From Mucilaginibacter rubeus (lineage in GTDB: Bacteria > Bacteroidota > Bacteroidia > Sphingobacteriales > Sphingobacteriaceae), in assembly GCF_003286415.2 (NCBI RefSeq), contig NZ_CP043450.1, positions 7,440,001 through 7,504,000 of the forward strand: a DNA stretch of 64,000 nucleotides, read 5' to 3'. Under the pieces are notes generated by a model. That model did no database searches. It saw only the letters and a list, made by a program, of their open reading frames with translations, and was not told where the DNA came from. The position numbers and the translations under genes were made by a program. Of this stretch, positions 17,044 to 25,922 are shown one piece after another; positions within the stretch are counted from its first letter, which is position 1; every line of letters begins with the position of its first letter.

Positions 17044-17871
17044 TTAATGCAACTCCATTACGGCCGGCGGCGGAATGATCTTATAAGGGCCACCGCTAAA
17101 GGCTTCATTCAGAATACCTGCTAAGCGGATGCCGGCTTTTTCGAGCCTGCTTTCAACCAGTGGCATGTGCGTGCGATAATAAGCTTCATTAAAGTCTGGT
17201 GTTTTTTGGGCATCGCGGTAAAGCTGGCTGCTGGCCTGGTAACTTTCATACATCCAGGTGAGGATATCATCCTGTTGCCAGGCGCTGATCTGGCTGTCGG
17301 TAGCATGATCTACTTTTTTGGCCAGTTCAACATCGTTCAGGCCGGTGTGTTCAATAAGTCCGCTATCCCACAGGCCATGCAGATTACCGGGTTTGCCAAG
17401 AAACGATACCATGATGGTATTGCCACCCTGATCTTCGGCCCTGCTCACGTGCATAGGCTGGTGCAGGTCGCCTACCAAATGAACGATCATTTTTAGGGCC
17501 ATTACTTTTTCTTCATGGCTTTTACCCGGTTCTATGAGGTCAAGACTGAATTTGCTCAGTGCCGAATACACATTGCTTTGGGTTTGCTCTATGACGGCAG
17601 TATTAAATTTATCACGGTTAAGGCCGAGGGGCAGATTGATATAATGAAACGGCGTGGTATATTTATAAGCATCCTGCATTCTTAATTCGTCAGCATAAAC
17701 GCTGATTTCAGCCAGCGATGTATCGCCAATCAACTCCCGGATACCAGCTTTAGCTTTTACGGAAAGATGTTTCTCGGCAATGCGGCCTACAGCAAAATGC
17801 CCTGTTTTGCCCCATGACGCAAAAAATAGGATTACAATAATAGCGAGCGGTAAAGAGATGAGCTTTTTCAT
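17044..17871 (-). CDS. S1/P1-type zinc nuclease, exported
   Basis: 275 residues with a signal peptide cleaved before Trp20, as the S1/P1 fold requires because the N-terminal Trp backbone binds zinc. All nine zinc ligands of nuclease P1 appear to be present: Trp20, His25, Asp61 (YADE), His76 (FHYIN), His131 and Asp135 (HLVGDLHQP), His141, His165 and Asp169 (LHGLWD). It should degrade single-stranded nucleic acids or 3'-nucleotides in the periplasm or outside, for phosphate or nucleotide scavenging. Confidence 0.93.
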   Translation of the reverse strand: MKKLISLPLAIIVILFFASWGKTGHFAVGRIAEKHLSVKAKAGIRELIGDTSLAEISVYADELRMQDAYKYTTPFHYINLPLGLNRDKFNTAVIEQTQSNVYSALSKFSLDLIEPGKSHEEKVMALKMIVHLVGDLHQPMHVSRAEDQGGNTIMVSFLGKPGNLHGLWDSGLIEHTGLNDVELAKKVDHATDSQISAWQQDDILTWMYESYQASSQLYRDAQKTPDFNEAYYRTHMPLVESRLEKAGIRLAGILNEAFSGGPYKIIPPPAVMELH

Positions 17872-17929
17872 GGTTCGAAATTAATAGGCCGATGTTAAGT
17901 ATTTGTTAAAAGTGTTTTTACCATCCTGG

Positions 17930-18499
17930 TCATGATTCAACTTCCAATATGAGGTATATTTTATCATTAATGCCCTTGTAAACCTCAACAGAACCGAGGT
18001 CGAGATCGGTAAGATCATGACAGCAAATGCCGTATTTACCATCGGTTTCATTCCGGTTTATCAGGCCGTTTCGCTGGTCGGGAGGGACAACTTTTGCTTG
18101 AGTCGTTTTTGTTTCCTCTTCATATATCTCGTGATATTTTTTGCTAATAGCCAGGATCAGGTCTTTTCTGGTAAAGTTTTCGGTTTGAGAGCTGATCTCC
18201 AAAACGGCTTGCCTGGTTAGCGGATAGTCTATAATCAAAGTGACTTTTTTATAAGGAAGCACTACTTCATTGGCACCAATCAGGCTGTCTATCTGTTTTT
18301 CGGGATGGTCCAGGCTAATCCATGGCATCAGTCCATCTTCAAAAGTCGCGGTGTCTTCGCCCGATGCTTTCAATTGGTAGTTAATAGTCTGGATCTTCGT
18401 GCCTAAAGTATCGGTAATCCCAGCCGCATTTGCAGCTCTGCTCATTTTACAGCTAATTATAGTAAACAATAGCAGCGCAGCAAGATATCTCAATTTCAT
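17930..18499 (-). CDS. Hypothetical lipoprotein
   Basis: About 189 residues from ATG 18499; an upstream in-frame ATG at 18529 would place extra residues before the signal peptide. The signal ends in a lipobox (FTIISC). The mature part has no family I recognise. It contains a Cys pair in KYGICCHDL and a closing beta-rich stretch (VEVYKGINDKIYLILEVES). It lies 58 bases upstream of the nuclease gene in the same direction and may be cotranscribed. Confidence 0.65.
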   Translation of the reverse strand: MKLRYLAALLLFTIISCKMSRAANAAGITDTLGTKIQTINYQLKASGEDTATFEDGLMPWISLDHPEKQIDSLIGANEVVLPYKKVTLIIDYPLTRQAVLEISSQTENFTRKDLILAISKKYHEIYEEETKTTQAKVVPPDQRNGLINRNETDGKYGICCHDLTDLDLGSVEVYKGINDKIYLILEVES

Positions 18500-18682
18500 T
18501 ATTATGATTTTAATGCTGAATTTAAACAAAAAATAAACATCCGGAAAATGGCATTTTATAGCGGAATTGGGAAATTATGCCGGGTAAATGATTATATTTT
18601 AAAACTATTTGTTGTAATTATCAGTATTTTATCCAATAATCATATTAATGGTTATTTTGCAATACTTATAAACTGATTGGAT

Positions 18683-19792
18683 ATGGATCACTATGATGAT
18701 GCCGGAATGCAGCCTTTACGGGCTTTTCCACAGGATAAACCGGACTACCTGCCCCGTGAAGGGAGTTGGGAACATGATGCGGTAAACCATAGTGACAGTT
18801 GGTCCGACACCATATTTGACATACTTGATATTTCAAATGAGTCGCGACTGGATAAATCTTATCTCTTAAGTTTTTTTAGAGAGCCATTTCTTGGGACTTT
18901 GGAAACGGCCATAACTGAAGCATCTCGATCAGGAGCACCCTGGGACCTCGAACTGGAGCTGGTAACTGCTAAGGGTAAAATAATTTGGGTACGTTTTTCC
19001 GGAAGCGCGGTTTTCGAGAACGATACCGTTGTTAAGATAAAAGGGAGCCTGGTAGAAATCGATAAATATCGGGCCGAGGAAGCCTCGCATCATCTATTGA
19101 AACAGCGCCATCAGCAGTTGAGTGGTTTTGCGCACATCCTGACCCATAATCTCCGAACACACGCGTACAATATTATGATGCTTACCGGGCTGGCAGACCG
19201 TAGTAAGCTGGATGCCTACCATGCCGATCTGCTTGATAAAGTAACAACCGTTTCCGATAACCTGATAGCAACCATCGAACAGATCTCAGGTATTATTAAG
19301 GTAAACGAGAATGTAATTGAATCGGAACTGCTGCGCTTTGAAGAAATTACGGAGAATGTGCTATCTGTGATGCGGGCAGAGTTGGACCTGCATGAAGCTG
19401 ATATTGAAACCGATTTTATTGTGCCGGCCGTATTTTTTCCGCGGCTGTACCTCGACAGCATTTTAATGAACCTGATCAGTAATTCTATTAAATACAAGAA
19501 AGAACATGAGAAGCCGGAAGTGCTGATTAGTACCTATTTGGATGAGGAAAAAAATTGTGTGATCCTGGAGTACCAGGACAACGGTATCGGTATAGATCTT
19601 AAACGCTATGGCAGCAAAATATTTGGTTTGTATAAAACATTTACGCACAGGCCAGGGGCCCATGGGGTTGGTTTGTTCCTTGTTAAAACGCAGATCGAAT
19701 CGCAGGGAGGGTATATTGTAGTAGAAAGCAAGCCAGACGTGGGTACCATTTTCCGGGTATTTTTTAAGCCAGGTACCCAGAGGCTTGATTAA
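18683..19792 (+). CDS. PAS-domain sensor histidine kinase, soluble
   Basis: 369 residues from ATG 18683. A PAS_3-type sensor fold (about 40-130; WDLELELVTAKGKIIWVRFSG) is followed by the dimerisation helix with phospho-acceptor His155 in HILTHNLRTHAYN. The HATPase domain shows the N box (MNLISNSIKYKK), G1 (YQDNGIGIDL), F box (FGLYKTF) and G2 (GVGLFLVKT). There is no transmembrane segment, so it senses a cytoplasmic signal. No response regulator is adjacent. Confidence 0.9.
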   Translation: MDHYDDAGMQPLRAFPQDKPDYLPREGSWEHDAVNHSDSWSDTIFDILDISNESRLDKSYLLSFFREPFLGTLETAITEASRSGAPWDLELELVTAKGKIIWVRFSGSAVFENDTVVKIKGSLVEIDKYRAEEASHHLLKQRHQQLSGFAHILTHNLRTHAYNIMMLTGLADRSKLDAYHADLLDKVTTVSDNLIATIEQISGIIKVNENVIESELLRFEEITENVLSVMRAELDLHEADIETDFIVPAVFFPRLYLDSILMNLISNSIKYKKEHEKPEVLISTYLDEEKNCVILEYQDNGIGIDLKRYGSKIFGLYKTFTHRPGAHGVGLFLVKTQIESQGGYIVVESKPDVGTIFRVFFKPGTQRLD

Positions 19793-19858
19793 ATGCTGTG
19801 AGTAAAGTAGGAGTCTAAATCGGCCTTTATAGCTCACCCGTTTTACTTTTAAATGTTG

Positions 19859-19876
19859 CGCAAACGTTTGATATTG
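19859..19876. promoter_or_regulatory. LacI-type palindromic box, downstream copy
   Basis: CGCAAACGTTTGATATTG contains the perfect palindrome CAAACGTTTG. It matches 17 of 18 bases with the box at 22302-22319, so copies lie at both ends of the GH95-like gene. Central CG palindromes of this kind are typical LacI-family operators. No LacI gene is in the window. Confidence 0.5.
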
Positions 19877-19942
19877 AAAATCATAAAGCTACCAATAATT
19901 AACAGGAGGATAATAAAACCGGGAGACATTTGGTTACTCCTT

Positions 19943-22228
19943 TTACTCGAACCCATTCTTTATAGTAATAACAGCACCCGGCTTAAAACTGAGATTTAAA
20001 AAGCCAGGTTCCAATTGATCTGCCTCCACATTTTCCCGGGCGTTGGTAAACCACGTTTTAAACGGCAGTTTTAATTTGGTTTTACCTCCTTTTTCTGAAG
20101 CGATGGTTATTTCTGAAATCTGTCCTTCTGCTTTCTTAACGCTTACCAGGAAAGCTCCTTCAGCCCGTAGGTTTTCAAATGCCACATTTTGCCATGCTGC
20201 AGGTACAGCAGGCATTACCTCAATAAATCCGGCATAACTTTGAATAAGCATTTCCTGTAGCCCGGATGCAAATGCAAAATTGCCTTCGAGTGTAAAAGGG
20301 CGGTATTGATACCGGGAATATCCTGATTTGGTTTGATCGCCGTTAAGGTGGAAACTGTTAACAGAACAAAACGCCTTAGCAAAAATATTAAGGTCCTTCA
20401 ATGCGCCCTCACCATCTTTAGCCCGTGCTTTCATATTTGCAAGCCAGGAGTAAGAGTAACCGCACCAATAGGCAGGCCCTATACTATCAAGCAGATGGAT
20501 AGAGTTATTGATTATTGATTGTGCTTTCGGCCCATCTTCCCACTTGATGAGGCCTAAAGGATGAATGCTCATCATGTTAGAAAAGTGGCGGTGAGATTGA
20601 TTGTAGGGCATTCCCGGGGCAAACATCAGTTCATTGGCATTGGTTAGGGCAAAGTCACCATACTCCGAACCAATTTTTTCCCAGTGCGAAGCTTCAGCTT
20701 TAAGGCCTAATTCATCAGCCATTTCAGTTGCAGCTTTGAAAATAAATTTCATAAGCGACAGGTCGTAATTGGTGTTTTGGTGAAACCAGGCGGTAATGTC
20801 ATTATCATTAATTTCGGGGCTGGAACTGATGGGGAGCTTACGATGGCCGGTGCTATCCAACACCGTTATGTTTTCAATAAACTTAGCCACATCCTTAACC
20901 CAGGGATAAGCCCTGTGCTGTAAAAAATCTCTGTCCATACTGTACCGCCATTGCAGGTAATAATGCTGTGCCAGCCATGAGGATACTGTGGGAGAGAGCG
21001 AATACTGGATCCAGCCTCCCATTTCGGTACCATCAAGTGTGGTAACGCCGGGTACTGCAAGGCCGTCTTTGCCGAAGTACATTTTTGTATACCGTTTGTA
21101 GTTGGCCTTGTTTTGATCAAGATGATCAAGGTATGCCATGCTCTCATCCAGATGGTTTGCGCTGTAGCCCGGCCAGTAGCTCAACTGGGTGTTGAGGTCA
21201 TGATGAAAATCACCTTTCCATGGCGGTAAGCGCCCGTTATCGGCAGTCCACACGGCCTGGAGCGAGATAGGGGGAGCCCCGGTTCTTGAAGCAGCGCCAA
21301 ATTTATACTGTTCAAGATACCATTGTTTTTCGAGCAGGGTATCCGGAATATGAATGGCCGATTTACTCCAGAACTTTTTCCACCAGCTGCTGTGCGAAGC
21401 ATAATCATTATCATACCCTCTTGTTAAAGCTTTCCCGTTGGTAACCGTAGCGATAACATTTTTTCTTTGATTTGGATATTGAGAGGAAATGCTCCATACT
21501 CCTTCAATAGTATGAAGGCCTTTTTTGTGCCAGCTTACATTAATTTGGTAAGTAAAACCATTCCATCCTTTTTGTATGTAGGTAATGTTATTCCCGTGTT
21601 TTGTAATGTTTCCCTGCGGATAGCCAAGCCTCGAAAGGTCATCGCCTCCAACCGGATCGCCGGATACTTTTACTTCTCCCTGATACCTCGGCGCAATTAT
21701 TTGCGGCACAATGTCGGTATTGATATTTTCAAACTGGAACCAGCCAACCGGCGCGGTAGCATGAATATATGTTTTAAGAACAGCGTGATTAGCCCATTCC
21801 ACCCGGCAAAGCGCATCTGCCAAACGTAAATTAACAGATACCACCTTTCCCCAGCTACCTGTGTTGAATTCCAATGCCCCTGCCGGAATCTTTGACGGTG
21901 CGGGCTCATTATCATAGGGCTCATCAAAATACTTTTGCACGGGAGCATAGTCTTTTCTATTCACGTGGTCAATAACCCATTGATAGTTAAACTCCTGCCT
22001 GTGTAATCCCTTCATCGGGCGCATGTCCCATATATCGGCCCTGTCGAGCGAAAAACGTAAATGATCCGATTTTTGCCATATCAGCGCGCCAAGCATACCA
22101 TTACCCAATGGAATAGCCTCATCCCAGCGGCTGGCAAGTGTATCAAAGTGCATATCATGCTTTGTTGATTGGGCAAATGTGCCTGTGGCAAGCAAAATAT
22201 AATAAACAAGGAATGCGTACTTCTTCAT
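19943..22228 (-). CDS. GH95-like exported glycoside hydrolase with altered catalytic residues
   Basis: 761 residues with a signal peptide (LLATGTFAQ). The N-terminal beta domain has the GH95 hallmark WDEAIPLGNGMLGALI (about 35-50). The (alpha/alpha)6 domain holds HDLNTQLSYWP (about 343-352), SSSPEIND (Glu472) and TLEGNF (about 646-651). GH95 alpha-L-fucosidases use an Asn-x-Asn pair, a Glu, and an Asp in a DGNFG-like motif. Here the first Asn is Asp344 and the general-base Asp is Glu648, so the substrate or mechanism may differ. It probably acts in the periplasm on a fucose- or galactose-like sugar. Confidence 0.8.
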   Translation of the reverse strand: MKKYAFLVYYILLATGTFAQSTKHDMHFDTLASRWDEAIPLGNGMLGALIWQKSDHLRFSLDRADIWDMRPMKGLHRQEFNYQWVIDHVNRKDYAPVQKYFDEPYDNEPAPSKIPAGALEFNTGSWGKVVSVNLRLADALCRVEWANHAVLKTYIHATAPVGWFQFENINTDIVPQIIAPRYQGEVKVSGDPVGGDDLSRLGYPQGNITKHGNNITYIQKGWNGFTYQINVSWHKKGLHTIEGVWSISSQYPNQRKNVIATVTNGKALTRGYDNDYASHSSWWKKFWSKSAIHIPDTLLEKQWYLEQYKFGAASRTGAPPISLQAVWTADNGRLPPWKGDFHHDLNTQLSYWPGYSANHLDESMAYLDHLDQNKANYKRYTKMYFGKDGLAVPGVTTLDGTEMGGWIQYSLSPTVSSWLAQHYYLQWRYSMDRDFLQHRAYPWVKDVAKFIENITVLDSTGHRKLPISSSPEINDNDITAWFHQNTNYDLSLMKFIFKAATEMADELGLKAEASHWEKIGSEYGDFALTNANELMFAPGMPYNQSHRHFSNMMSIHPLGLIKWEDGPKAQSIINNSIHLLDSIGPAYWCGYSYSWLANMKARAKDGEGALKDLNIFAKAFCSVNSFHLNGDQTKSGYSRYQYRPFTLEGNFAFASGLQEMLIQSYAGFIEVMPAVPAAWQNVAFENLRAEGAFLVSVKKAEGQISEITIASEKGGKTKLKLPFKTWFTNARENVEADQLEPGFLNLSFKPGAVITIKNGFE

Positions 22229-22301
22229 ATCGAGTTCAATACATCAGAAAAGGTCTCCTCTAAAATAATGTATTAGTAAGCCAAACGTGCACAGGCAGCA
22301 A

Positions 22302-22319
22302 CGCAAACGTTTGTTATTG
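22302..22319. promoter_or_regulatory. LacI-type palindromic box upstream of the GH95-like gene
   Basis: CGCAAACGTTTGTTATTG, 74 bases from the GH95 start codon and about 50 bases before the -33 element of the sulfur operon promoter. The CAAACGTTTG core recurs at 19861-19870. It could serve the GH95 gene, the divergent operon, or both. Confidence 0.55.
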
Positions 22320-22366
22320 GTTGATAAATGTAACAATTGTAACAAATTAAATATATAGTCTATAGA

Positions 22367-22398
22367 TTTGGTAGTTTATTTTTTAATTTCTATGTTTG
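22367..22398 (+). promoter_or_regulatory. Bacteroidota consensus promoter of the sulfur operon
   Basis: TTTG (22367-22370), a 20-base spacer, then TATGTTTG (22391-22398) matches the TTTG-N19-21-TAnnTTTG consensus exactly. Transcription would start near 22405, giving a leader of roughly 370 bases before susC that contains the Cys-rich peptide. The 22229-22776 gap holds this promoter, the LacI-type box, two small ORFs and a strong hairpin. Confidence 0.75.
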
Positions 22399-22426
22399 TC
22401 GCCGTACTAATAAAAAAACAAGAGTG

Positions 22427-22522
22427 ATGAACACTTTTTTTACCACCACCAAAGTACTTCCTGAACACGCACAATTAATGCACGCTTCTCCAAAAGCATG
22501 TATGTGCAGTTGTTGTAAATAA
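22427..22522 (+). CDS. Cysteine-rich leader peptide (31 residues), candidate cysteine attenuator
   Basis: ATG 22427 opens a 31-codon frame beginning MNTFFTTTKV and ending SPKACMCSCCK: four Cys among the last seven residues and none before. It starts about 22 bases after the predicted transcription start, and AAGAG lies a few bases upstream of the ATG. Short leader ORFs with clustered Cys codons are known cysteine-responsive attenuators in mycobacteria; the same logic underlies his and trp leaders. Its place at the head of a sulfur operon that also carries tRNA-Cys supports this role. Frame and composition are seen; attenuation is inferred. Confidence 0.7.
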   Translation: MNTFFTTTKVLPEHAQLMHASPKACMCSCCK

Positions 22523-22578
22523 CGCTATCTGTTCGTGAAATTAATTATAGCAGGTTAACAAACCGGCCCTGCATCGCT

Positions 22579-22656
22579 ATGAAAAAAATGATTGAATTTG
22601 TAAGGTACCTTAACACAGCATATGAACTAAAACTATACCCCCCTATTAAAAAATAA
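22579..22656 (+). CDS. Possible second small leader ORF (25 residues)
   Basis: ATG 22579 opens a frame MKKMIEFVRYLNTAYELKLY continuing to a TAA at 22654-22656 that touches the first base of the strong hairpin at 22656. It has no Cys. Placement of the stop at the hairpin base could couple translation to RNA folding, but it may be a chance ORF. Confidence 0.3.
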   Translation: MKKMIEFVRYLNTAYELKLYPPIKK

Positions 22657-22678
22657 CCGGCAAGGAAGCCTTGCCGGT
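22656..22678. promoter_or_regulatory. Strong leader hairpin with competing pairings (attenuator-like)
   Basis: ACCGGCAAGG pairs perfectly with CCTTGCCGGT across a 3-base loop. ACCGGC also occurs at 22562-22567 and 22692-22697, so the single GCCGGT (22673-22678) has three mutually exclusive partners. On the minus strand the hairpin is followed by TATTTTTTAA and resembles an intrinsic terminator, which may instead block antisense transcription. On the plus strand no T tract follows. Confidence 0.5.
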
Positions 22679-22776
22679 GTAGCAATGACAAACCGGCTAC
22701 GTAACGCCAATCACTCCGCCTGTTTGCATCTGAGCTAAACTAAACGCATTGAACATTTATTTTAACCTCGTTAAAT

Positions 22777-25700
22777 ATGGAAATATTTATCCGTAAAAAC
22801 ACAACTGTACTTTTCAAATATATTTTCCTGCTTCTGTTCTTTTTCCCGTTTGCGGCAGTGGCCCAGCAGGAGCCGCCTGCAACCGTTAATTCCATTTTAA
22901 AAGGACGTGTATTTGATGCTGCCACCCGGGATGTACTTCCGGGGGCGGTAGTATCAATTAAAGGCACAACACACGCCGTTTCAACCAGTGCCGAAGGCCG
23001 TTTTGATTTTGTAACCGGTCAGAAATTTCCTTATACATTAATCGTTCGTTTTATTGGTTATGATCAGCAGGAAATAGTTGTCAACGGCAGCCCTGTTGAA
23101 ATTTACCTGAAGCCAATTCCGCAGCAGCTTAATGATGTAGTGGTAGTTGGCTACGGTACCAAAACCCGTAAAGATCTTATCAGCTCGGTATCAACCATAA
23201 AGGCCGATGAAGTAAAGAAAACTCCCGTTGCCAGCTTTGACGCGCAGTTACAAGGTAAGGCATCCGGCGTACAGATCAATTCAAATACCGGTGTACCTGG
23301 CGATGGAATATTTATCCGCGTGCGTGGTACTACGTCAATCAACGCCAGTAATGATCCGCTGTATATAGTTGATGGGGTGTTTTTAAATAACACCAGCTTG
23401 CAAACGGTAAACACAGGCGGCAGGGCTACATCGCCAATTGCCGACATTAACCCGGATGACATCGAGAATATAGAGGTTTTAAAAGATGCCAGTGCTACAG
23501 CTATTTATGGCTCGCGTGGCGCTAATGGTGTTGTTATTGTTACTACCAAACGCGGTAATTATAACAGCAGGCCTAAAATTAACTTCAATGTTTCGCAGGG
23601 TTTAGCCTGGCAGCCAAAAGGCAGGCTTTGGAAGTTGACAACCGGCCCTCAGCACGCCGAGATTGTAAATGAGTTTTACCGTAACTCTGAGGCTGATGCC
23701 ATTGCGGCGGGTAACGCGGCGGGGATTAAAACTTATCAATATCAACCCTTCCGTGCAACTGACGATAACCCTACAGCTTCACCGGCACCAAGGGGCTTAC
23801 CATCGCAGCAAAATACCTACGACCGTTTGAGCGAATTATTCCGCACAGGTAACCTGGCTAACTATGACCTGTCTTTAGAAGGTGGTTCAAAGGATACCAA
23901 ATATTATATAGGGGCGGGTTATACTAAACAGCAGGCTGATATTAAGCCAATTGATTTTAGTCGCCTTGGTTTTAAAGTAAACCTTGATCAACGCATCAGC
24001 GATAGGGTACAGGTAGGTACAAGCAACAGCATTTCGCGCTCGTACCGCAACCAGGCCCGCTCAGGCGATGGCCCGGCGGGTGGTTTGTTCCAGTCGGCTT
24101 TGCATACACCAACCTATCTGCCCGAAACCAATCCGGATGGCACACCTGCACGCTACGCAGGCTTTGATAACCTGCAGGTGCTGATTGATAACTACAACGT
24201 ACATACCACGAGCTTGCGCTACATCGGCAATGTTTATGCTGATATTGAGATTTTGAAAGGACTGAAATTCCGCTCAAGCTGGAGTGTTGATTATAACAAC
24301 TACAACGAATCTGAATACTGGAACGATAAAACGCAGTTAGGTGCATCGCCAACCAATGGTCTGGCTACATCGGCCATAACCCAAAGCACCGCATGGATCA
24401 ACGAACAAACCTTAAACTATCATCACCTGTTTGGCGAAAAACATACTTTGGATGTAGTTGCCGGTAATACGCTGCAAAGCAATATTATTCAACTTACATC
24501 GGCACAGGGTACAGGTTTCCCTAATAATGCCTACACCGATATTTCATCGGCTTCAACCCGTACGGCTAACCAAACCTGGACAAAGGCTAACTTATCTTCA
24601 TACTTCTCGCGTATTTCATACAACTATGCCAGCAAGTATTATTTAGAAGTGAGTGCCCGTGCCGATGGTTCATCAAAATTCGGTGTCAATAATAAATGGG
24701 GGTATTTTCCATCGGTAGGTGCTTCATGGCGTGCTAAGGAAGAAAGCTTTTTGAAAGATGTAAACTCAATCAGCGATCTTAAACTGCGTGCAAGCTACGG
24801 TGTTACCGGTAACCAGGCTGGTATCAACAACTTCGCGGCGCAAGGTTTATGGAGCGGTGGTGCGGGGTATCCTGATAATACCACCGGAGGCGATAAAGCC
24901 GGTACCGCGCCGCAGCAGTTGGCTAATCCAAACCTGAAATGGGAGCGCACTGCGCAGGCCAACGTAGGCTTCGACCTCGGTTTGCTGAACAATCACCTGA
25001 ACCTGTCTGTCGACCTGTACTCTAAACAAACCAGCGATGTACTGCTGCAATTACCCGTTCCGGAGATTACCGGCTACAGCACTTATTACAGCAACGTAGG
25101 TAAAATAAGCAACAAGGGCTACGAGGTAAGCATCAGCTCAAACAATATCAAAACAAAAGATTTTAGCTGGAGCAGCAGTTTCAATATCTCAGGCAACGTT
25201 AATAAAATTAAATCGCTGCCGGTACCAATTAACCAGTACAGCCGCGACTGGATCAGGATGCAGCAGGGCTACTCTATGTTCTCGTTCTGGATGTATAAAC
25301 AGTTAGGTGTCGATCCGCAAACGGGTAACGCCATATTCGAGGACGTTAACAAAGATGGTGTGATTAACACTGCGGACCGCCAGATAGTTGGCAATGCCCT
25401 GCCTAAATACTTTGGTGGCTTAAGCAACACCATTACTTACAAAGGTTTTGATGCCAGCTTCCTGTTCAGCTTTGAAGAAGGTAACAAAGTGCTTAACCTG
25501 AACCGCTTTTTTGGCGAAGGTGGCGGTACTCGCGATGCTAACCGTGTAATATTTGCCAGTCAGTTAAACAGGTGGCAAAAGCCAGGCGATATTACCGATG
25601 TGCCACGCTTAACTGCCTATGGCAACAACTATACGCTTGAACAAAACAGCCGCTTCCTGGAGGACGGTTCCTTTATTCGCCTTAAATCATTGAGCCTTGG

Positions 25701-25908
25701 TTATACGCTGCCAAAAGCGCTTACTCAAAAAATTGACATTCAGTCGCTGCGTATTTACGTGGTGGGTAGTAACCTGTTATTGTTCACCAAATACACAGGG
25801 CCCGATCCGGAGGCTAACGTAGGCGGCGGACAGGATGTACAGGGTATTGACCTGGGTACACCACCACAGCCACGCTCAGTTCAGTTAGGTGTAAATATTA
25901 CTTTATAA
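22777..25908 (+). CDS. susC: SusC/RagA-type TonB-dependent outer-membrane transporter, sulfur operon
   Basis: 1043 residues. A signal peptide (ending FAAVAQQ) is followed by a carboxypeptidase-regulatory-like beta domain (about 41-112) and the SusC plug signature (LNDVVVVGYGTKTRKDLISSVSTI, then VRGTTSINASNDPLYIVDGV). A long beta-barrel ends in SVQLGVNITL with the aromatic-rich strands typical of the family. It has no N-terminal STN domain, so it is not an ECF/FecR transducer and its control must be elsewhere, consistent with the leader upstream. It pairs with SusD 14 bases downstream. The imported ligand is inferred to be an organosulfur compound from the operon content. Confidence 0.93.
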   Translation: MEIFIRKNTTVLFKYIFLLLFFFPFAAVAQQEPPATVNSILKGRVFDAATRDVLPGAVVSIKGTTHAVSTSAEGRFDFVTGQKFPYTLIVRFIGYDQQEIVVNGSPVEIYLKPIPQQLNDVVVVGYGTKTRKDLISSVSTIKADEVKKTPVASFDAQLQGKASGVQINSNTGVPGDGIFIRVRGTTSINASNDPLYIVDGVFLNNTSLQTVNTGGRATSPIADINPDDIENIEVLKDASATAIYGSRGANGVVIVTTKRGNYNSRPKINFNVSQGLAWQPKGRLWKLTTGPQHAEIVNEFYRNSEADAIAAGNAAGIKTYQYQPFRATDDNPTASPAPRGLPSQQNTYDRLSELFRTGNLANYDLSLEGGSKDTKYYIGAGYTKQQADIKPIDFSRLGFKVNLDQRISDRVQVGTSNSISRSYRNQARSGDGPAGGLFQSALHTPTYLPETNPDGTPARYAGFDNLQVLIDNYNVHTTSLRYIGNVYADIEILKGLKFRSSWSVDYNNYNESEYWNDKTQLGASPTNGLATSAITQSTAWINEQTLNYHHLFGEKHTLDVVAGNTLQSNIIQLTSAQGTGFPNNAYTDISSASTRTANQTWTKANLSSYFSRISYNYASKYYLEVSARADGSSKFGVNNKWGYFPSVGASWRAKEESFLKDVNSISDLKLRASYGVTGNQAGINNFAAQGLWSGGAGYPDNTTGGDKAGTAPQQLANPNLKWERTAQANVGFDLGLLNNHLNLSVDLYSKQTSDVLLQLPVPEITGYSTYYSNVGKISNKGYEVSISSNNIKTKDFSWSSSFNISGNVNKIKSLPVPINQYSRDWIRMQQGYSMFSFWMYKQLGVDPQTGNAIFEDVNKDGVINTADRQIVGNALPKYFGGLSNTITYKGFDASFLFSFEEGNKVLNLNRFFGEGGGTRDANRVIFASQLNRWQKPGDITDVPRLTAYGNNYTLEQNSRFLEDGSFIRLKSLSLGYTLPKALTQKIDIQSLRIYVVGSNLLLFTKYTGPDPEANVGGGQDVQGIDLGTPPQPRSVQLGVNITL

Positions 25909-25922
25909 GGAGGGCAACGATC

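Noticed and set aside
22579..22656. Second Cys-type leader peptide
   Set aside because: The 25-residue frame has no Cys, so it is kept only as a low-confidence ORF.
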